Origin: Christiangramia sp.
GTDB lineage: Bacteria > Bacteroidota > Bacteroidia > Flavobacteriales > Flavobacteriaceae
Assembly: GCF_029937855.1 (NCBI RefSeq)
Contig: NZ_JAPYPC010000007.1
Coordinates: forward strand, 12,346-76,345
Length of the DNA: 64,000 bases
Direction of reading: 5' to 3'
The notes under the pieces are model-generated. The model worked only from the letters and a program-made list of their open reading frames with translations, ran no database searches and was not told the DNA's origin. Below are positions 17,053 through 25,166 of the stretch, one piece after another. Each line of letters begins with the position of its first letter. Positions within the stretch are counted from its first letter, which is position 1. The position numbers and the translations under genes are program-made.

Positions 17053-18240
17053 CTAATCTATAAAGAATAGATCTGCCGCGATCCCGTCGCTCAAAAATTT
17101 TCCTTTGGTGGTGATATGAAAAGTTTCTTCTGATTTTTTCATAAGTCCATCCCGGAGAAATTTATCTGATTCTTTTAAAAAGTGAAGCCTGTATTTTTCT
17201 CCGAATCTCTCCTTAATATCTTCTTCGGAAACCCCAAATTTAGTTCGGAGCCTGGTCATTACATATTCATTATAAGAATCTGTCGTAGAAAGCTTTTCGG
17301 TTTGTTGAGGTAAGTTTCCTTCTTCAATAGAATTAATATAAAGAGAATTATTGCTGATGTTCCATTTTCGGGAACTGCCATCAAAAGAATGTGCTGATGG
17401 GCCAATTCCCAGGTAGGGTTTCCCTAACCAATACGCCATGTTATTTTGCGAATGATACCCCGGTTTTCCATAATTGGAAAACTCATAATGCTCAAATCCG
17501 TTAGTAGTAAGTGTGTCTACAAGTATATCGAATTGCTCCCGATATTGTTCGTCTTCTACCGGTTTAACCTTGCCTTTTTCAATAAACTTTTCCAATGCCG
17601 TTTTCGGCTCAACGGTAAGTGCATAGCTGGAGATATGCGGAATATCGAGATCTAAAGCAGTTTGAAGGTTCTGTTTCCACTGTTCGTTAGATAGACCAGG
17701 AATACCGTAAATAAGATCAATACTGATATTATCGAAATACTGCTTCGCCAATTGCAATGATTTCAAAGCCTCATCAGAATTATGTGCCCTATTCATCAAT
17801 TTCAGATCCTCCTCAAAAAAAGATTGTACTCCAATACTTAAGCGATTTACCGGAGAAGCATCCAGCATTTTGATCACATCTTCAGAAAGATCGTCGGGAT
17901 TCGCTTCAAGGGTGATTTCCGCATTTTTAGAAACTTCAAAATTCTCGAAAATTGTTTTAAAGATCAGGTTTAATTCTTCTGAATTGAGAAGGGAAGGAGT
18001 TCCGCCGCCAAAATAGATGGTTTGAATATTTTGGCCAATTTCATTTTTTCTCCGTTCTAACTCCCGGCAGAGCATATCCACAAGTTGAGATTTTTTTTTC
18101 GTGGAAGTTGAAAAATGAAAATCGCAATAATGACAGGCCTGCTTGCAAAACGGGATATGGATGTAGATCGCCCCTCCCTGCCTCCCCAATGGGGAGGAGT
18201 TAGATTCATTACCTGATATATGTACGATTTCAGAATTCAT
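17053..18240 (-). CDS. hemW: Radical SAM heme chaperone HemW
   Basis: 395 residues. The radical SAM cluster motif CKQACHYC (C32, C36, C39) follows YIHIPF, then GGGTPSLL, TLEANPDD and the C-terminal HemW winged-helix region. HemW is related to coproporphyrinogen dehydrogenase HemN but inserts heme into respiratory proteins; the CxxxCxxC after IHIPFC fits HemW. The first 23 residues, which precede the usual start of the family, are partly encoded by a GC-rich REP-like palindrome (18171-18202). The true start may therefore lie further in or have been displaced by the repeat. It lies downstream of ruvC. Confidence 0.88.
   Translation of the reverse strand: MNSEIVHISGNESNSSPLGRQGGAIYIHIPFCKQACHYCDFHFSTSTKKKSQLVDMLCRELERRKNEIGQNIQTIYFGGGTPSLLNSEELNLIFKTIFENFEVSKNAEITLEANPDDLSEDVIKMLDASPVNRLSIGVQSFFEEDLKLMNRAHNSDEALKSLQLAKQYFDNISIDLIYGIPGLSNEQWKQNLQTALDLDIPHISSYALTVEPKTALEKFIEKGKVKPVEDEQYREQFDILVDTLTTNGFEHYEFSNYGKPGYHSQNNMAYWLGKPYLGIGPSAHSFDGSSRKWNISNNSLYINSIEEGNLPQQTEKLSTTDSYNEYVMTRLRTKFGVSEEDIKERFGEKYRLHFLKESDKFLRDGLMKKSEETFHITTKGKFLSDGIAADLFFID
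18171..18202. repeat. GC-rich REP-like element inside the hemW 5' end
   Basis: CTCCCTGCCTCCCCAATGGG and the adjoining GAGGAG form a CCTCCCC/GGGGAGG palindrome. It is unlike the surrounding coding sequence and like common flavobacterial intergenic elements. Confidence 0.65.
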
Positions 18241-18255
18241 TATCTGATAAATTTA

Positions 18256-18281
18256 AGCCCCCTTCGGGGGTTTGGGGGCTA
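18256..18281. repeat. GC-rich palindrome between ruvC and hemW
   Basis: AGCCCCCTTCGGGGG followed by TTTGGGGGCT. It overlaps the ruvC stop codon. It may act as an RNA hairpin on the minus strand but lacks a following T tract. Confidence 0.65.
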
Positions 18282-18857
18282 TCTAATTTTTTTAGGATTT
18301 TGTTTCACAAAAGCATCCCAGCCGGTGTAACTTTTACCGATCTCCGTTTTGCCGGAATTATAAAAATGGCAAACGGCTGCGGCCAGTCCATCGGTGGCAT
18401 CCAGGTTTTTAGGTAATTTCCCAATCTTTAATTGACTCTGCAGCATTTTTGCAACCTGTTCCTTACTGGCATTTCCGTTGCCGGTGATAGCCATTTTGAT
18501 CTTTTTCGGCAGGTATTCAGTAATGGGAATTTCCCGGGAAAGTCCGGCGGCCATGGCCACACCCTGTGCCCGTCCCAATTTCAACATAGATTGAACATTC
18601 TTTCCGAAAAAAGGAGCTTCAATAGCGATCTCATCAGGATGATAGTTATCAATTAATTCAATAGTTCTTTCAAAGATCAGTTTCAGTTTTTTATAATGGT
18701 CACTATATTTCGTCAACTGGAGTTCATTCATTTGGATAAAACTCATCTTTTTATTTTCCACTTTTATGAGTCCGAAACCCATAATTGTGGTTCCGGGATC
18801 AATACCGAGAATGATCTTTTCGTCTTTTAAAACCGATTTTTCCGAAGATTTGCTCAC
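18279..18857 (-). CDS. ruvC: Holliday junction resolvase RuvC
   Basis: Endonuclease that cuts Holliday junctions with RuvAB during recombination repair. 192 residues. GIDPGTTIMGFGL carries the first catalytic Asp (D20), IAIEAPFFGKNVQSMLKLGRAQG holds the acidic and DNA-contact residues, and DATDGLAAAVCH holds the C-terminal Asp pair. The start is GTG at 18857; no ATG precedes the conserved core. The promoter is well placed upstream. ruvA and ruvB are not in the window, as is common in this phylum. Confidence 0.93.
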   Translation of the reverse strand: MSKSSEKSVLKDEKIILGIDPGTTIMGFGLIKVENKKMSFIQMNELQLTKYSDHYKKLKLIFERTIELIDNYHPDEIAIEAPFFGKNVQSMLKLGRAQGVAMAAGLSREIPITEYLPKKIKMAITGNGNASKEQVAKMLQSQLKIGKLPKNLDATDGLAAAVCHFYNSGKTEIGKSYTGWDAFVKQNPKKIR

Positions 18858-18883
18858 AAAAATTACCTAATTTGGGACTTTCA

Positions 18884-18917
18884 CAAAGCTAAACAATTCT
18901 GCCTTGGCAGCATCAAA
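18884..18917 (-). promoter_or_regulatory. Promoter of ruvC
   Basis: Minus-strand TTTG (18917-18914), 22-bp spacer, TAGCTTTG (18891-18884). Confidence 0.68.
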
Positions 18918-18927
18918 CTTATTAGAT

Positions 18928-20070
18928 ATGCTTTTGCTGATCTTTCTTGGAACGATCGCTGCCGTTTATCTAGGACTTATTATAGCTTTTATAATAGGAT
19001 TCCGTAGAGTTCCTGAATTTAAGCTGAAAGCACTGGCTCCAAATAACTCTTTTTCTATCATCATTCCATATAGAAATGAAGCTAAAAACCTGCCCCGACT
19101 ATTTAAATCCTTGACCGGATTGGATTACCCTAAAGATAAATTTGAAATTATTCTGGTGAACGACGAGTCTACAGATAATTCAAAATCACTTGCTGAAAAA
19201 TATAAATCAGATTTTCCTGAACTGAATATTCACCTGCACGAAAATAAAAGGAAAACGAATTCGCCCAAAAAAGATGCAGTGCAAACCGCGGTGGATATTT
19301 CAATTTTTAACTATATCGCTACCACTGATGCCGATTGTATTTTACCGGGAAAATGGTTAAGATATTTTGATGAAAAAATACAGAATTCAGCTTCAAATAT
19401 GATCGCCGCACCGGTTAGTTTCATTCAAAAAATAGGTGAAAAGAAGGCTTATTTTCAGAATTTTGAGGAGATGGATTTTATAAGCCTGCAGGCATCTACT
19501 ATTGGCTCCTTCGGAATAGAAAAAGCCTTTATGTGCAATGCCGCGAATATGTGTTATGAGAAAGAGGTTTTTCTCAGGGAAGCTGGATTTGATGAAAATA
19601 GGGATGTTGCCAGTGGGGATGATGTTTTCTTCTTGCAGAAATTAAGAAAAAAAGGCTATGAGGTAGATTTTATAAAATCTGCTTCTGCGGTTGTTTTAAC
19701 CGGTTATCAAAAAAACCTAAAATATTTGTTGAACCAGCGAATTCGCTGGGCTGCAAAAACAACTTCGTATTCCAGTATTTTTGCAAAATTTACGGGAGGT
19801 GTCGTTTTCCTAATGAATTTATCATTAATCGTTTTTATGGGATTGGCTTTTTTTGAACTCTTCCCTTACCAATTCCTAATGCTGGTTTTTCTTCTAAAAT
19901 TCAATGCAGATTTTGTCCTTATATATGAGTCGGCTAAATTTATGAATCGAAAAAGCCTTATGCGACATTATTTATGGAGTAGTATTGTTCATCCTTTTTT
20001 CACGGTTTATGTAGCAGGGATTTCTTTTTTTAAAGAATATGAATGGAAGGGGAGAAAATTTCAGAAATAA
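18928..20070 (+). CDS. Family 2 glycosyltransferase, membrane-bound
   Basis: 380 residues from the ATG at 18928 (a TTG eight codons upstream is less likely). An N-terminal membrane segment (about 1-25) is followed by a GT2 catalytic domain: FSIIIPYRNEAKNLP, ILVNDESTDNS, a DAD-type metal motif in ATTDADC, and the acceptor region with RIRWAAK (QxxRW-like). Two to three membrane segments close the protein. This architecture is shared with processive and lipid-linked sugar transferases. Neither donor nor acceptor can be read from the context, which has no polysaccharide cluster. Confidence 0.85.
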   Translation: MLLLIFLGTIAAVYLGLIIAFIIGFRRVPEFKLKALAPNNSFSIIIPYRNEAKNLPRLFKSLTGLDYPKDKFEIILVNDESTDNSKSLAEKYKSDFPELNIHLHENKRKTNSPKKDAVQTAVDISIFNYIATTDADCILPGKWLRYFDEKIQNSASNMIAAPVSFIQKIGEKKAYFQNFEEMDFISLQASTIGSFGIEKAFMCNAANMCYEKEVFLREAGFDENRDVASGDDVFFLQKLRKKGYEVDFIKSASAVVLTGYQKNLKYLLNQRIRWAAKTTSYSSIFAKFTGGVVFLMNLSLIVFMGLAFFELFPYQFLMLVFLLKFNADFVLIYESAKFMNRKSLMRHYLWSSIVHPFFTVYVAGISFFKEYEWKGRKFQK

Positions 20071-20098
20071 TTGAAATCTCTTTGCCTTACATAGAGAG

Positions 20099-20304
20099 CC
20101 GTCACCCTGAACTTGATTCAGGGTCTCTTGAGATGCTGAATCAAGTTCAGCATGACGACAAAGTAAAAATTACAGCCCCCGAAACGAAGGAGTATCAGGA
20201 TTTAATTGAGACTGGATACTAGAGAATTGGCAATGAGGTTTATCGACTGCGTTCAGCATGAGGAGATGAAATAAAGTCACTGGGAGTGAAACGAAGCAGT
20301 CTCT
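20099..20304. repeat. REP-like repeats (three units)
   Basis: GTCACCCTGAACTTGATTCA and GATGCTGAATCAAGTTCAGC are two adjacent, oppositely oriented units (20101-20159). A GTCACTGGGAGTGAAACGAA unit lies at 20276-20304. The gap between the GT2 and lipoprotein genes (266 bp) holds no gene I can support. Confidence 0.82.
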
Positions 20305-20336
20305 AAAATATCTAGCTTCCTCATTCTAACATCCAT

Positions 20337-20810
20337 TTATTCCGCCTTTACTACCACCGGCATTTTAAATACCGTGGAAACAGGAATTCCGCGTTTACTG
20401 GCCGGGTAGATCTTTGGCAATGAATCTATGCTTTGTTTCAGCCACTGTTCAATTTTTGGTAATTGATTAGTTACCGTGGTATCTACTTTTATAGAATCTA
20501 TCTGCGGTTTACCTTCTTTTGTGATTTCAAGATAAATGAAAAGGGTGTCATTAATACTTTCAGTAACCACGGGCTGTTGACTTGCCAAAAAAGAATAAAT
20601 AGTGGTGGCAACCTGATTTTCGAAGCAATTCTTTGCTTCCGCAAGATCTGTCTTATCCTGACAGTCTTCAAAAGCCGGGTATTCATCAACTTCTTTCCAG
20701 TTGAGGGAGCGCGATTCCTGCTCCAAAACCTCTTCAGAAGAGATTTTTTTAGTCTCAAAGTTGCAGGAAGTCAATATTAAAGTAAGTACAAAAAGTAAAA
20801 CTTTTTTCAT
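20337..20810 (-). CDS. Lipoprotein with TonB-C-like domain
   Basis: 157 residues from the ATG at 20810 (an upstream in-frame ATG at 20834 would add eight residues before the signal peptide). MKKVLLFVLTLILTSC is a lipoprotein signal with lipobox LTSC. The mature part has YPAFEDCQ ... LAEAKNCFENQVATTIYSFL and ends in PKIYPASKRGIPVSTVFKMP. This resembles, in a weaker form, the VPVFPGCE ... YSLPIAF domain of two other proteins in this locus, so it is likely a diverged TonB-C paralogue. Its role is unknown. It lies at the distal end of the BlaI/M56 gene group. Confidence 0.72.
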   Translation of the reverse strand: MKKVLLFVLTLILTSCNFETKKISSEEVLEQESRSLNWKEVDEYPAFEDCQDKTDLAEAKNCFENQVATTIYSFLASQQPVVTESINDTLFIYLEITKEGKPQIDSIKVDTTVTNQLPKIEQWLKQSIDSLPKIYPASKRGIPVSTVFKMPVVVKAE

Positions 20811-20933
20811 GGGCAATCCGCTTTCGGATTCCAAAAATAGTGAAATATAGCAGGTTAGGAAAAATTGCCAGAATTAAAATAATTATTATGCAAATTTCGC
20901 AAGAAGGTGAGCCTGTTTCCGGTACATAAATTA

Positions 20934-22079
20934 TTATTTCGACTGGTGAATTTCGCTTTTAAGCTCACTGATTCTATATTTCGCAACTGAAAGCATATCG
21001 TTTCTGCCAGATTCCCCGTATTTATTTATATAAGTTTCATATAGATTTAAAACAGCCTCTTTATCTTCAAAATAAGCATCAGCAGCTATGGCGCGTTCCA
21101 GTAAGGCACGTTCGTTTTCAGGATTTTCTTCCAGAGATTTTTCGAAATTATCAAAGGCACTTTGAAAATTTTCCTGCCTCTTAAACGTTAGTCCGATATT
21201 TAGATATTCCCGGTCTACAGGTTGTTTTTTGATAAGCAAAGCCATGGTAAAATGCTGTTGGGCCTTTTTAACTTCATTTGTTTTAAGGTAAAGCGCGCCG
21301 AGGTTGGAATGAACCGCGCTATTCATATCGCTGATGTCTAATATCATTTTATAGGCTTCTATAGCTTTTTCGGGCTGGGAAGTGACGCGATAAGCTTTTG
21401 CCAGTTTTTCAAGAATAAATTCTGAACCTTCTCCAAGTTCCACTAGTTTTTCATAGGGTGCGATAGCTTTTTCAAATTGGAGGGACCTAGAATATGCCTG
21501 CCCTAAAATTGACAATAAAGAAACATTCTCTGGCCGTACTTTTAAACCGGTATTGGCTGAAACGATCGCATTATAAGATTTGCCGTTTTTGAGGTAGTAT
21601 TTCGCTGTTTTGTAAAGTGCTCCCTGATGAGTAGTATCCCAGCTTACGGTTTTAAAGAAGTACCTCATGGCGGTGCTATCCTTTTTCTTCTCTTTAGCCA
21701 GTCCAATTCTATATATAAAACCGGCATTCTCGGGGTATTTTTTGCTTAGATCAGTGAATAAACTATCTGCCAACTCCAGTTTCCCCGATTCTAAGAGCAA
21801 TTCACCATAATCTACAGCAGTTAGAATTTTTTCCGGATTTTTTTCCAGTACGATTTTATAATTCTGAAGTGCTTCTTCTTCCTGACCATTAGCCTGCTGA
21901 ATTTTAGCTAATTTTAAATAAATAGTTTCAGTTTTGGGTTGCAGACTTTCTAGAAGCTTGATAGCTTCTGTTTTTTCACCAACAGCTGAAAGGCTGTCAG
22001 CTGTCTTGATAGTTTCTTCCTGAGAAAAACCAGACAGCCAACAGCTTATTAATAAAAATGAGGTTATTCTAATGTGCAC
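20934..22079 (-). CDS. TPR-repeat protein, exported
   Basis: 381 residues with a signal peptide (ISCWLSGFSQ) and about nine tetratricopeptide repeats (for example IKLLESLQPKTETIYLKLAK, YKIVLEKNPEKILTAVDYG, HSNLGALYLKTNEVKKAQQH). TPR arrays are protein-binding scaffolds. It sits 18 nt downstream of the secreted TonB-C gene on the same strand, so it is probably part of the same transcript as the BlaI/M56 genes. Its partner is unknown. Confidence 0.85.
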   Translation of the reverse strand: MHIRITSFLLISCWLSGFSQEETIKTADSLSAVGEKTEAIKLLESLQPKTETIYLKLAKIQQANGQEEEALQNYKIVLEKNPEKILTAVDYGELLLESGKLELADSLFTDLSKKYPENAGFIYRIGLAKEKKKDSTAMRYFFKTVSWDTTHQGALYKTAKYYLKNGKSYNAIVSANTGLKVRPENVSLLSILGQAYSRSLQFEKAIAPYEKLVELGEGSEFILEKLAKAYRVTSQPEKAIEAYKMILDISDMNSAVHSNLGALYLKTNEVKKAQQHFTMALLIKKQPVDREYLNIGLTFKRQENFQSAFDNFEKSLEENPENERALLERAIAADAYFEDKEAVLNLYETYINKYGESGRNDMLSVAKYRISELKSEIHQSK

Positions 22080-22097
22080 TACGAAGTTTTATAAATT

Positions 22098-22577
22098 CTA
22101 ACCTTTTTTATCGTTATTTTCTTTCTCAGGCACAGCAAATGCGATGGGTAAAGAGTACATGATCGTTACATCTTTTCCGTCTTTTTGGCCTGGCTGCATC
22201 CTGGGTAGACTGCTTACCACACGATTGGCTTCAGTTTGTAAAGCTTCTCTAACTTCGGCTTTATCTGCTAAAGAGCGGGAACGAACATCGGTGATATCTC
22301 CGTTTGCATCAATTTTAAACTGAACGACTATTCGGGTTTGTCCCTGAATATTCAGCTTTTTACCTAAAGCGGTGTTGAAATTCGTATTTACATGATTAGA
22401 AATTTTCTGAACGGTGCAATCTTTTAAATTCTCCCCATCCAGTTGTTCACATCCGGGATATGCCGGCACCTGATCTACCACCGCAAAAGGGATTGCTTCA
22501 TCTTCCTGACTAAATCCGCAAAGGGAAATCAAGGTTAATAGGAAGGTAAGTGTGTAATAATTAATTAGTGTTTTCAT
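22098..22577 (-). CDS. Secreted TonB-C-domain protein
   Basis: 159 residues: signal peptide (to about 23, LCGFSQ), then FAVVDQVPAYPGCEQL, IVVQFKIDANGDITDV and MYSLPIAFAVPE. This last part is a TonB C-terminal domain closely similar to the last 115 residues of the neighbouring M56 protein, and the two are clear duplicates. There is no membrane anchor or proline linker, so it cannot act as a classical TonB. It would be periplasmic, perhaps a ligand or competitor of the fused domain (inference). Confidence 0.82.
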   Translation of the reverse strand: MKTLINYYTLTFLLTLISLCGFSQEDEAIPFAVVDQVPAYPGCEQLDGENLKDCTVQKISNHVNTNFNTALGKKLNIQGQTRIVVQFKIDANGDITDVRSRSLADKAEVREALQTEANRVVSSLPRMQPGQKDGKDVTIMYSLPIAFAVPEKENNDKKG

Positions 22578-22589
22578 AATTTTAAATTT

Positions 22590-24023
22590 TTATCCTGAAA
22601 CTTTAAAGGCGATAGGTAACGAATACATCACGCTTATATCCCTGCCTTTTTGCTTCCCGGGTTTCATTTGAGGTAAACTGTTTATTACCCTTTTAGCTTC
22701 TTCTTCCAGTTCTGGTTTTGCAGCTCTGGTACGTACATCCTGGATAGTTCCATTCTCATCAATCCTGAATTGAACAATCACCCGATTTATTCCCGTAAGT
22801 CCGAGTTTTTTTCCAAGAGAGGTATCAAAATTCTTACTGACAAAATGGGAAATTTTATCACTCATACATTTCTTTTGTTCATCATTGGAACTTAAATTTT
22901 CACAGCCAGGAAAGACCGGAACCTGTTCTACCACTGCAAAGGGATATTTGTCCAGGTCATCCTGAGATGTGTTTTCCACTACTTCGATGACTTCAATCTT
23001 TTTTGAGTAATCTTTTTCGAGACTTTTTAGAAGCTCTAGTTCTTCCTGAGTAAGCCTCTCTTTATTTTCAATAGTAGCTCGCAAATTATAGATTTGATCT
23101 TCCAAAGTTGTTTGTTGTTCTTCCAGCTTCATATTGTTGTCTTCTGAACAAGCTACATAGGTCAGCATTGCTAACATTAAAGGAATTACCAGTAAAAATT
23201 TGAACTTTGACAGTTTTGATGAATTGTTTTTCTGTAACATAAGAATTCGTTTTTTGATTAATGAATGATTAAAAAATTGATTGATAAATGAAATATTCTG
23301 TGTACTGAAAGCAGTATTGAGCAATTGATGATAATATTCTTTTTTGCCTGAAATCTTTACCGCAGTTTGATCGGCAATATATTCATGTACCGTGGCGAGC
23401 TGATTCTGAAATATGTAAACCAGCGGATTGAACCAAAACACTACTTTCAATATTTCAAAAAAGAGAAGATCCAGGCTGTGTTTTTCACGAATATGAACCA
23501 GCTCATGTGCCATGATCTGCTGCTTTTCTTTAGCTGAAATCTGATCACCGATAAATATTTTATCAAAAAATGTACAGGCGATATCGGAATTAGGAACGCT
23601 ATGAATTCTTGATCCCTGTTCTAATTTAATTTCCGCTTTTGCAGAAAGTTGTCCCAGTTTTCTAAATTTTAAGAGAAGAAGGCTCAGGCTTATTAATACT
23701 CCACATGCATAAAGGATCAATAACCAGTTTAAAGAACCTGAAGTTTCTGAAAGCGGAGCGATATTTTCTGAAGATATGCTTTTCCCTCCACCAATTACCA
23801 CTTCGGGTAACCAGGTACTTCCTAAGGATCTAAAATTTTCAGCCGGTAGAACCTCGCTTAAAAAATCGAGTTTTAGCAATGGGAGTAAAAAAGCTAATAT
23901 AGGCGCCAGGAGCAAGTACCAGCGATTATAATTAAAAAAGGTCTCTTTTTTAAGCCATATTTCATAAACCAGCAAAAATGCTAGCTGAAATAAAAATACC
24001 TGTAGTAAATAAGTCATCATCAT
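22590..24023 (-). CDS. M56 (BlaR1-type) membrane protease fused to TonB-C domain
   Basis: 477 residues. An N-terminal membrane part with helices near 3-22, 35-52 and 98-120 is followed by the M56 zinc site HELVH at 173-177 and ATVHEYIADQTA as downstream ligands. A further membrane helix lies at about 275-292 (LLVIPLMLAMLTYVAC), then a coiled-coil-like Glu-rich linker (300-350) and a TonB-C domain (361-477, VPVFPGCENL ... MYSLPIAFKV). BlaR1 and MecR1 end in a beta-lactam-binding domain; here that place is taken by TonB-C, so the signal is something else. ATGA overlap with blaI (24020-24023) shows coupling. Such fusions are common in Bacteroidota but little studied. Confidence 0.87.
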   Translation of the reverse strand: MMMTYLLQVFLFQLAFLLVYEIWLKKETFFNYNRWYLLLAPILAFLLPLLKLDFLSEVLPAENFRSLGSTWLPEVVIGGGKSISSENIAPLSETSGSLNWLLILYACGVLISLSLLLLKFRKLGQLSAKAEIKLEQGSRIHSVPNSDIACTFFDKIFIGDQISAKEKQQIMAHELVHIREKHSLDLLFFEILKVVFWFNPLVYIFQNQLATVHEYIADQTAVKISGKKEYYHQLLNTAFSTQNISFINQFFNHSLIKKRILMLQKNNSSKLSKFKFLLVIPLMLAMLTYVACSEDNNMKLEEQQTTLEDQIYNLRATIENKERLTQEELELLKSLEKDYSKKIEVIEVVENTSQDDLDKYPFAVVEQVPVFPGCENLSSNDEQKKCMSDKISHFVSKNFDTSLGKKLGLTGINRVIVQFRIDENGTIQDVRTRAAKPELEEEAKRVINSLPQMKPGKQKGRDISVMYSLPIAFKVSG

Positions 24024-24382
24024 TTCTCGTCTTTATCAATTTCTTTTAAAATACTTTCCAATTCCCGGGTGCTGAGGTCATTCTTTCGCATAAAAAAAGA
24101 AAGCATACTTTTGAAGGAACCATTAAAGTAGTTGTTCATCAATTGGTTCATACTCTGGTTGCTATAAGTCTCTTTCTCTACAATAGGGAAGTAGATATAG
24201 CCTTTACCTTCCTGTCTATGATCAACAAATTCTTTATTCTCCAGAATTCTAACAATCGTTGAAACTGTATTATAAGCCGGTTTTGGTTCTGGCATTCTTT
24301 CGATAACGCTGGCAACATTCGCCTCTTTTAAATCCCAAAGAATTTGCATGATCTCTTCTTCGGCTTTCGTTAATTGCTTCAT
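24020..24382 (-). CDS. BlaI/MecI/CopY family repressor
   Basis: 120-residue winged-helix repressor: KQLTKAEEEIMQILWDLKEA, the recognition region KPAYNTVSTIVRILE, then KEFVDHRQEGKGYIYFP and a C-terminal dimerisation helix. In BlaI/MecI, cleavage by the activated M56 partner relieves repression. The neighbouring gene, overlapping by 4 bases, is that partner. Two 18-bp dyads directly upstream are the likely operator, so it should repress its own operon. Confidence 0.92.
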   Translation of the reverse strand: MKQLTKAEEEIMQILWDLKEANVASVIERMPEPKPAYNTVSTIVRILENKEFVDHRQEGKGYIYFPIVEKETYSNQSMNQLMNNYFNGSFKSMLSFFMRKNDLSTRELESILKEIDKDEK

Positions 24383-24410
24383 ATTTAGATGAATTTGTTT
24401 TTGCTAATAT

Positions 24411-24446
24411 AAACTAAGTTTTTAGTTTAAACTAATATTTTAGTTA
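24411..24446. promoter_or_regulatory. Double operator of the BlaI-type repressor
   Basis: Two abutting 18-bp dyads: AAACTAAGTTTTTAGTTT (24411-24428) and AAACTAATATTTTAGTTA (24429-24446), with arms AAACTAA / TTAGTTT. The minus-strand -7-like TATATTAG (24412-24405) overlaps the start of the first dyad. They resemble BlaI/MecI operators in having inverted ACTA-type half sites. Positions are about 30-65 nt upstream of the repressor ATG. Confidence 0.8.
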
Positions 24447-24494
24447 AAAAATGATCTTAAGTTGATTATCTTCGTCGGAAGATTTTTAAATTTA

Positions 24495-24525
24495 TCGTCA
24501 TGCTGAACTCGTTTCAGCATCTCTT
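24495..24525. repeat. REP-like palindrome
   Basis: CGTCATGCTGAACTCGTTTC followed by AGCATCTC. It is the same family as the units at 12.6-12.8 kb. A degraded second unit (CTCTGAAATAAATTTAGAG) follows at about 24549. Confidence 0.8.
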
Positions 24526-24612
24526 AAGAAATAGAAGTTACTTAAATATAGGAGACTCTGAAATAAATTTAGAGCAACGCTGAACAGGTTGAATTATAAT
24601 TATAAAAATTAA

Positions 24613-25110
24613 ATGGAAATCATTTTATTAGTATTGGCCGGCTTATTTATGGTGCTTGGGGTATTAGGAAGTTTTCTTCCGGTTTTGCCCGGTGTGCCGC
24701 TTAGTTGGATAGGTTTGCTCCTGTTTTACCTCATACCCTCCGTTGGGATGAACTATTTGTTTTTAGGCATCACACTGCTTATCGCTATTCTTTTTTACGT
24801 GCTTAATCTCATAATTCCTGCCATGGGAACCAAAAAATTCGGCGGAAGTAGGAAGGGAATGATTGGAGCTACAGTAGGATTAATTGTTGGAATCTTTGCA
24901 CCCTTTCCGTTTGCGATTTTAATCTGTCCGTTTATAGGTGCTTTTATAGGTGAAATTCTAAATAAAAGTAGTTCTAAAGCTGCAGGGAAAGCTGCTTTTG
25001 GTTCCTTTCTCGGACTATTGGCTTCCAGTTTTATGGAATTCATCGTTACTTTCGCATTTCTCATCCTCTTTCTTTATCAATTCTGGAGCTATAAGGAGTT
25101 TTTGTTCTAA
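24613..25110 (+). CDS. DUF456 family membrane protein
   Basis: 165 residues, almost entirely hydrophobic, with about four to five membrane segments and the glycine-rich DUF456 phrases VLPVLPGVPLSWIGLL, GTKKFGGSRKGMIGATVG and GAFIGEIL. DUF456 proteins are uncharacterised inner-membrane proteins with glycine-zipper-like repeats. The gene is a single unit; no function can be assigned. Confidence 0.88.
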   Translation: MEIILLVLAGLFMVLGVLGSFLPVLPGVPLSWIGLLLFYLIPSVGMNYLFLGITLLIAILFYVLNLIIPAMGTKKFGGSRKGMIGATVGLIVGIFAPFPFAILICPFIGAFIGEILNKSSSKAAGKAAFGSFLGLLASSFMEFIVTFAFLILFLYQFWSYKEFLF

Positions 25111-25143
25111 AATAGCTTCATTTTCAGAACCTATTAAAAACCT

Positions 25144-25151
25144 TACTTTTG
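25144..25151 (+). promoter_or_regulatory. -7 box of the flavin monooxygenase-like gene
   Basis: TACTTTTG matches TAnnTTTG. It contains the in-frame TTG at 25149 and so favours the ATG at 25167 as start. Confidence 0.6.
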
Positions 25152-25166
25152 CGGAAAATTGGAGGA

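Noticed and set aside
22590-24023. BlaR1 as a beta-lactam resistance sensor
   Set aside because: The extracellular part is a TonB-C domain, not a penicillin-binding sensor, and no beta-lactamase is nearby.
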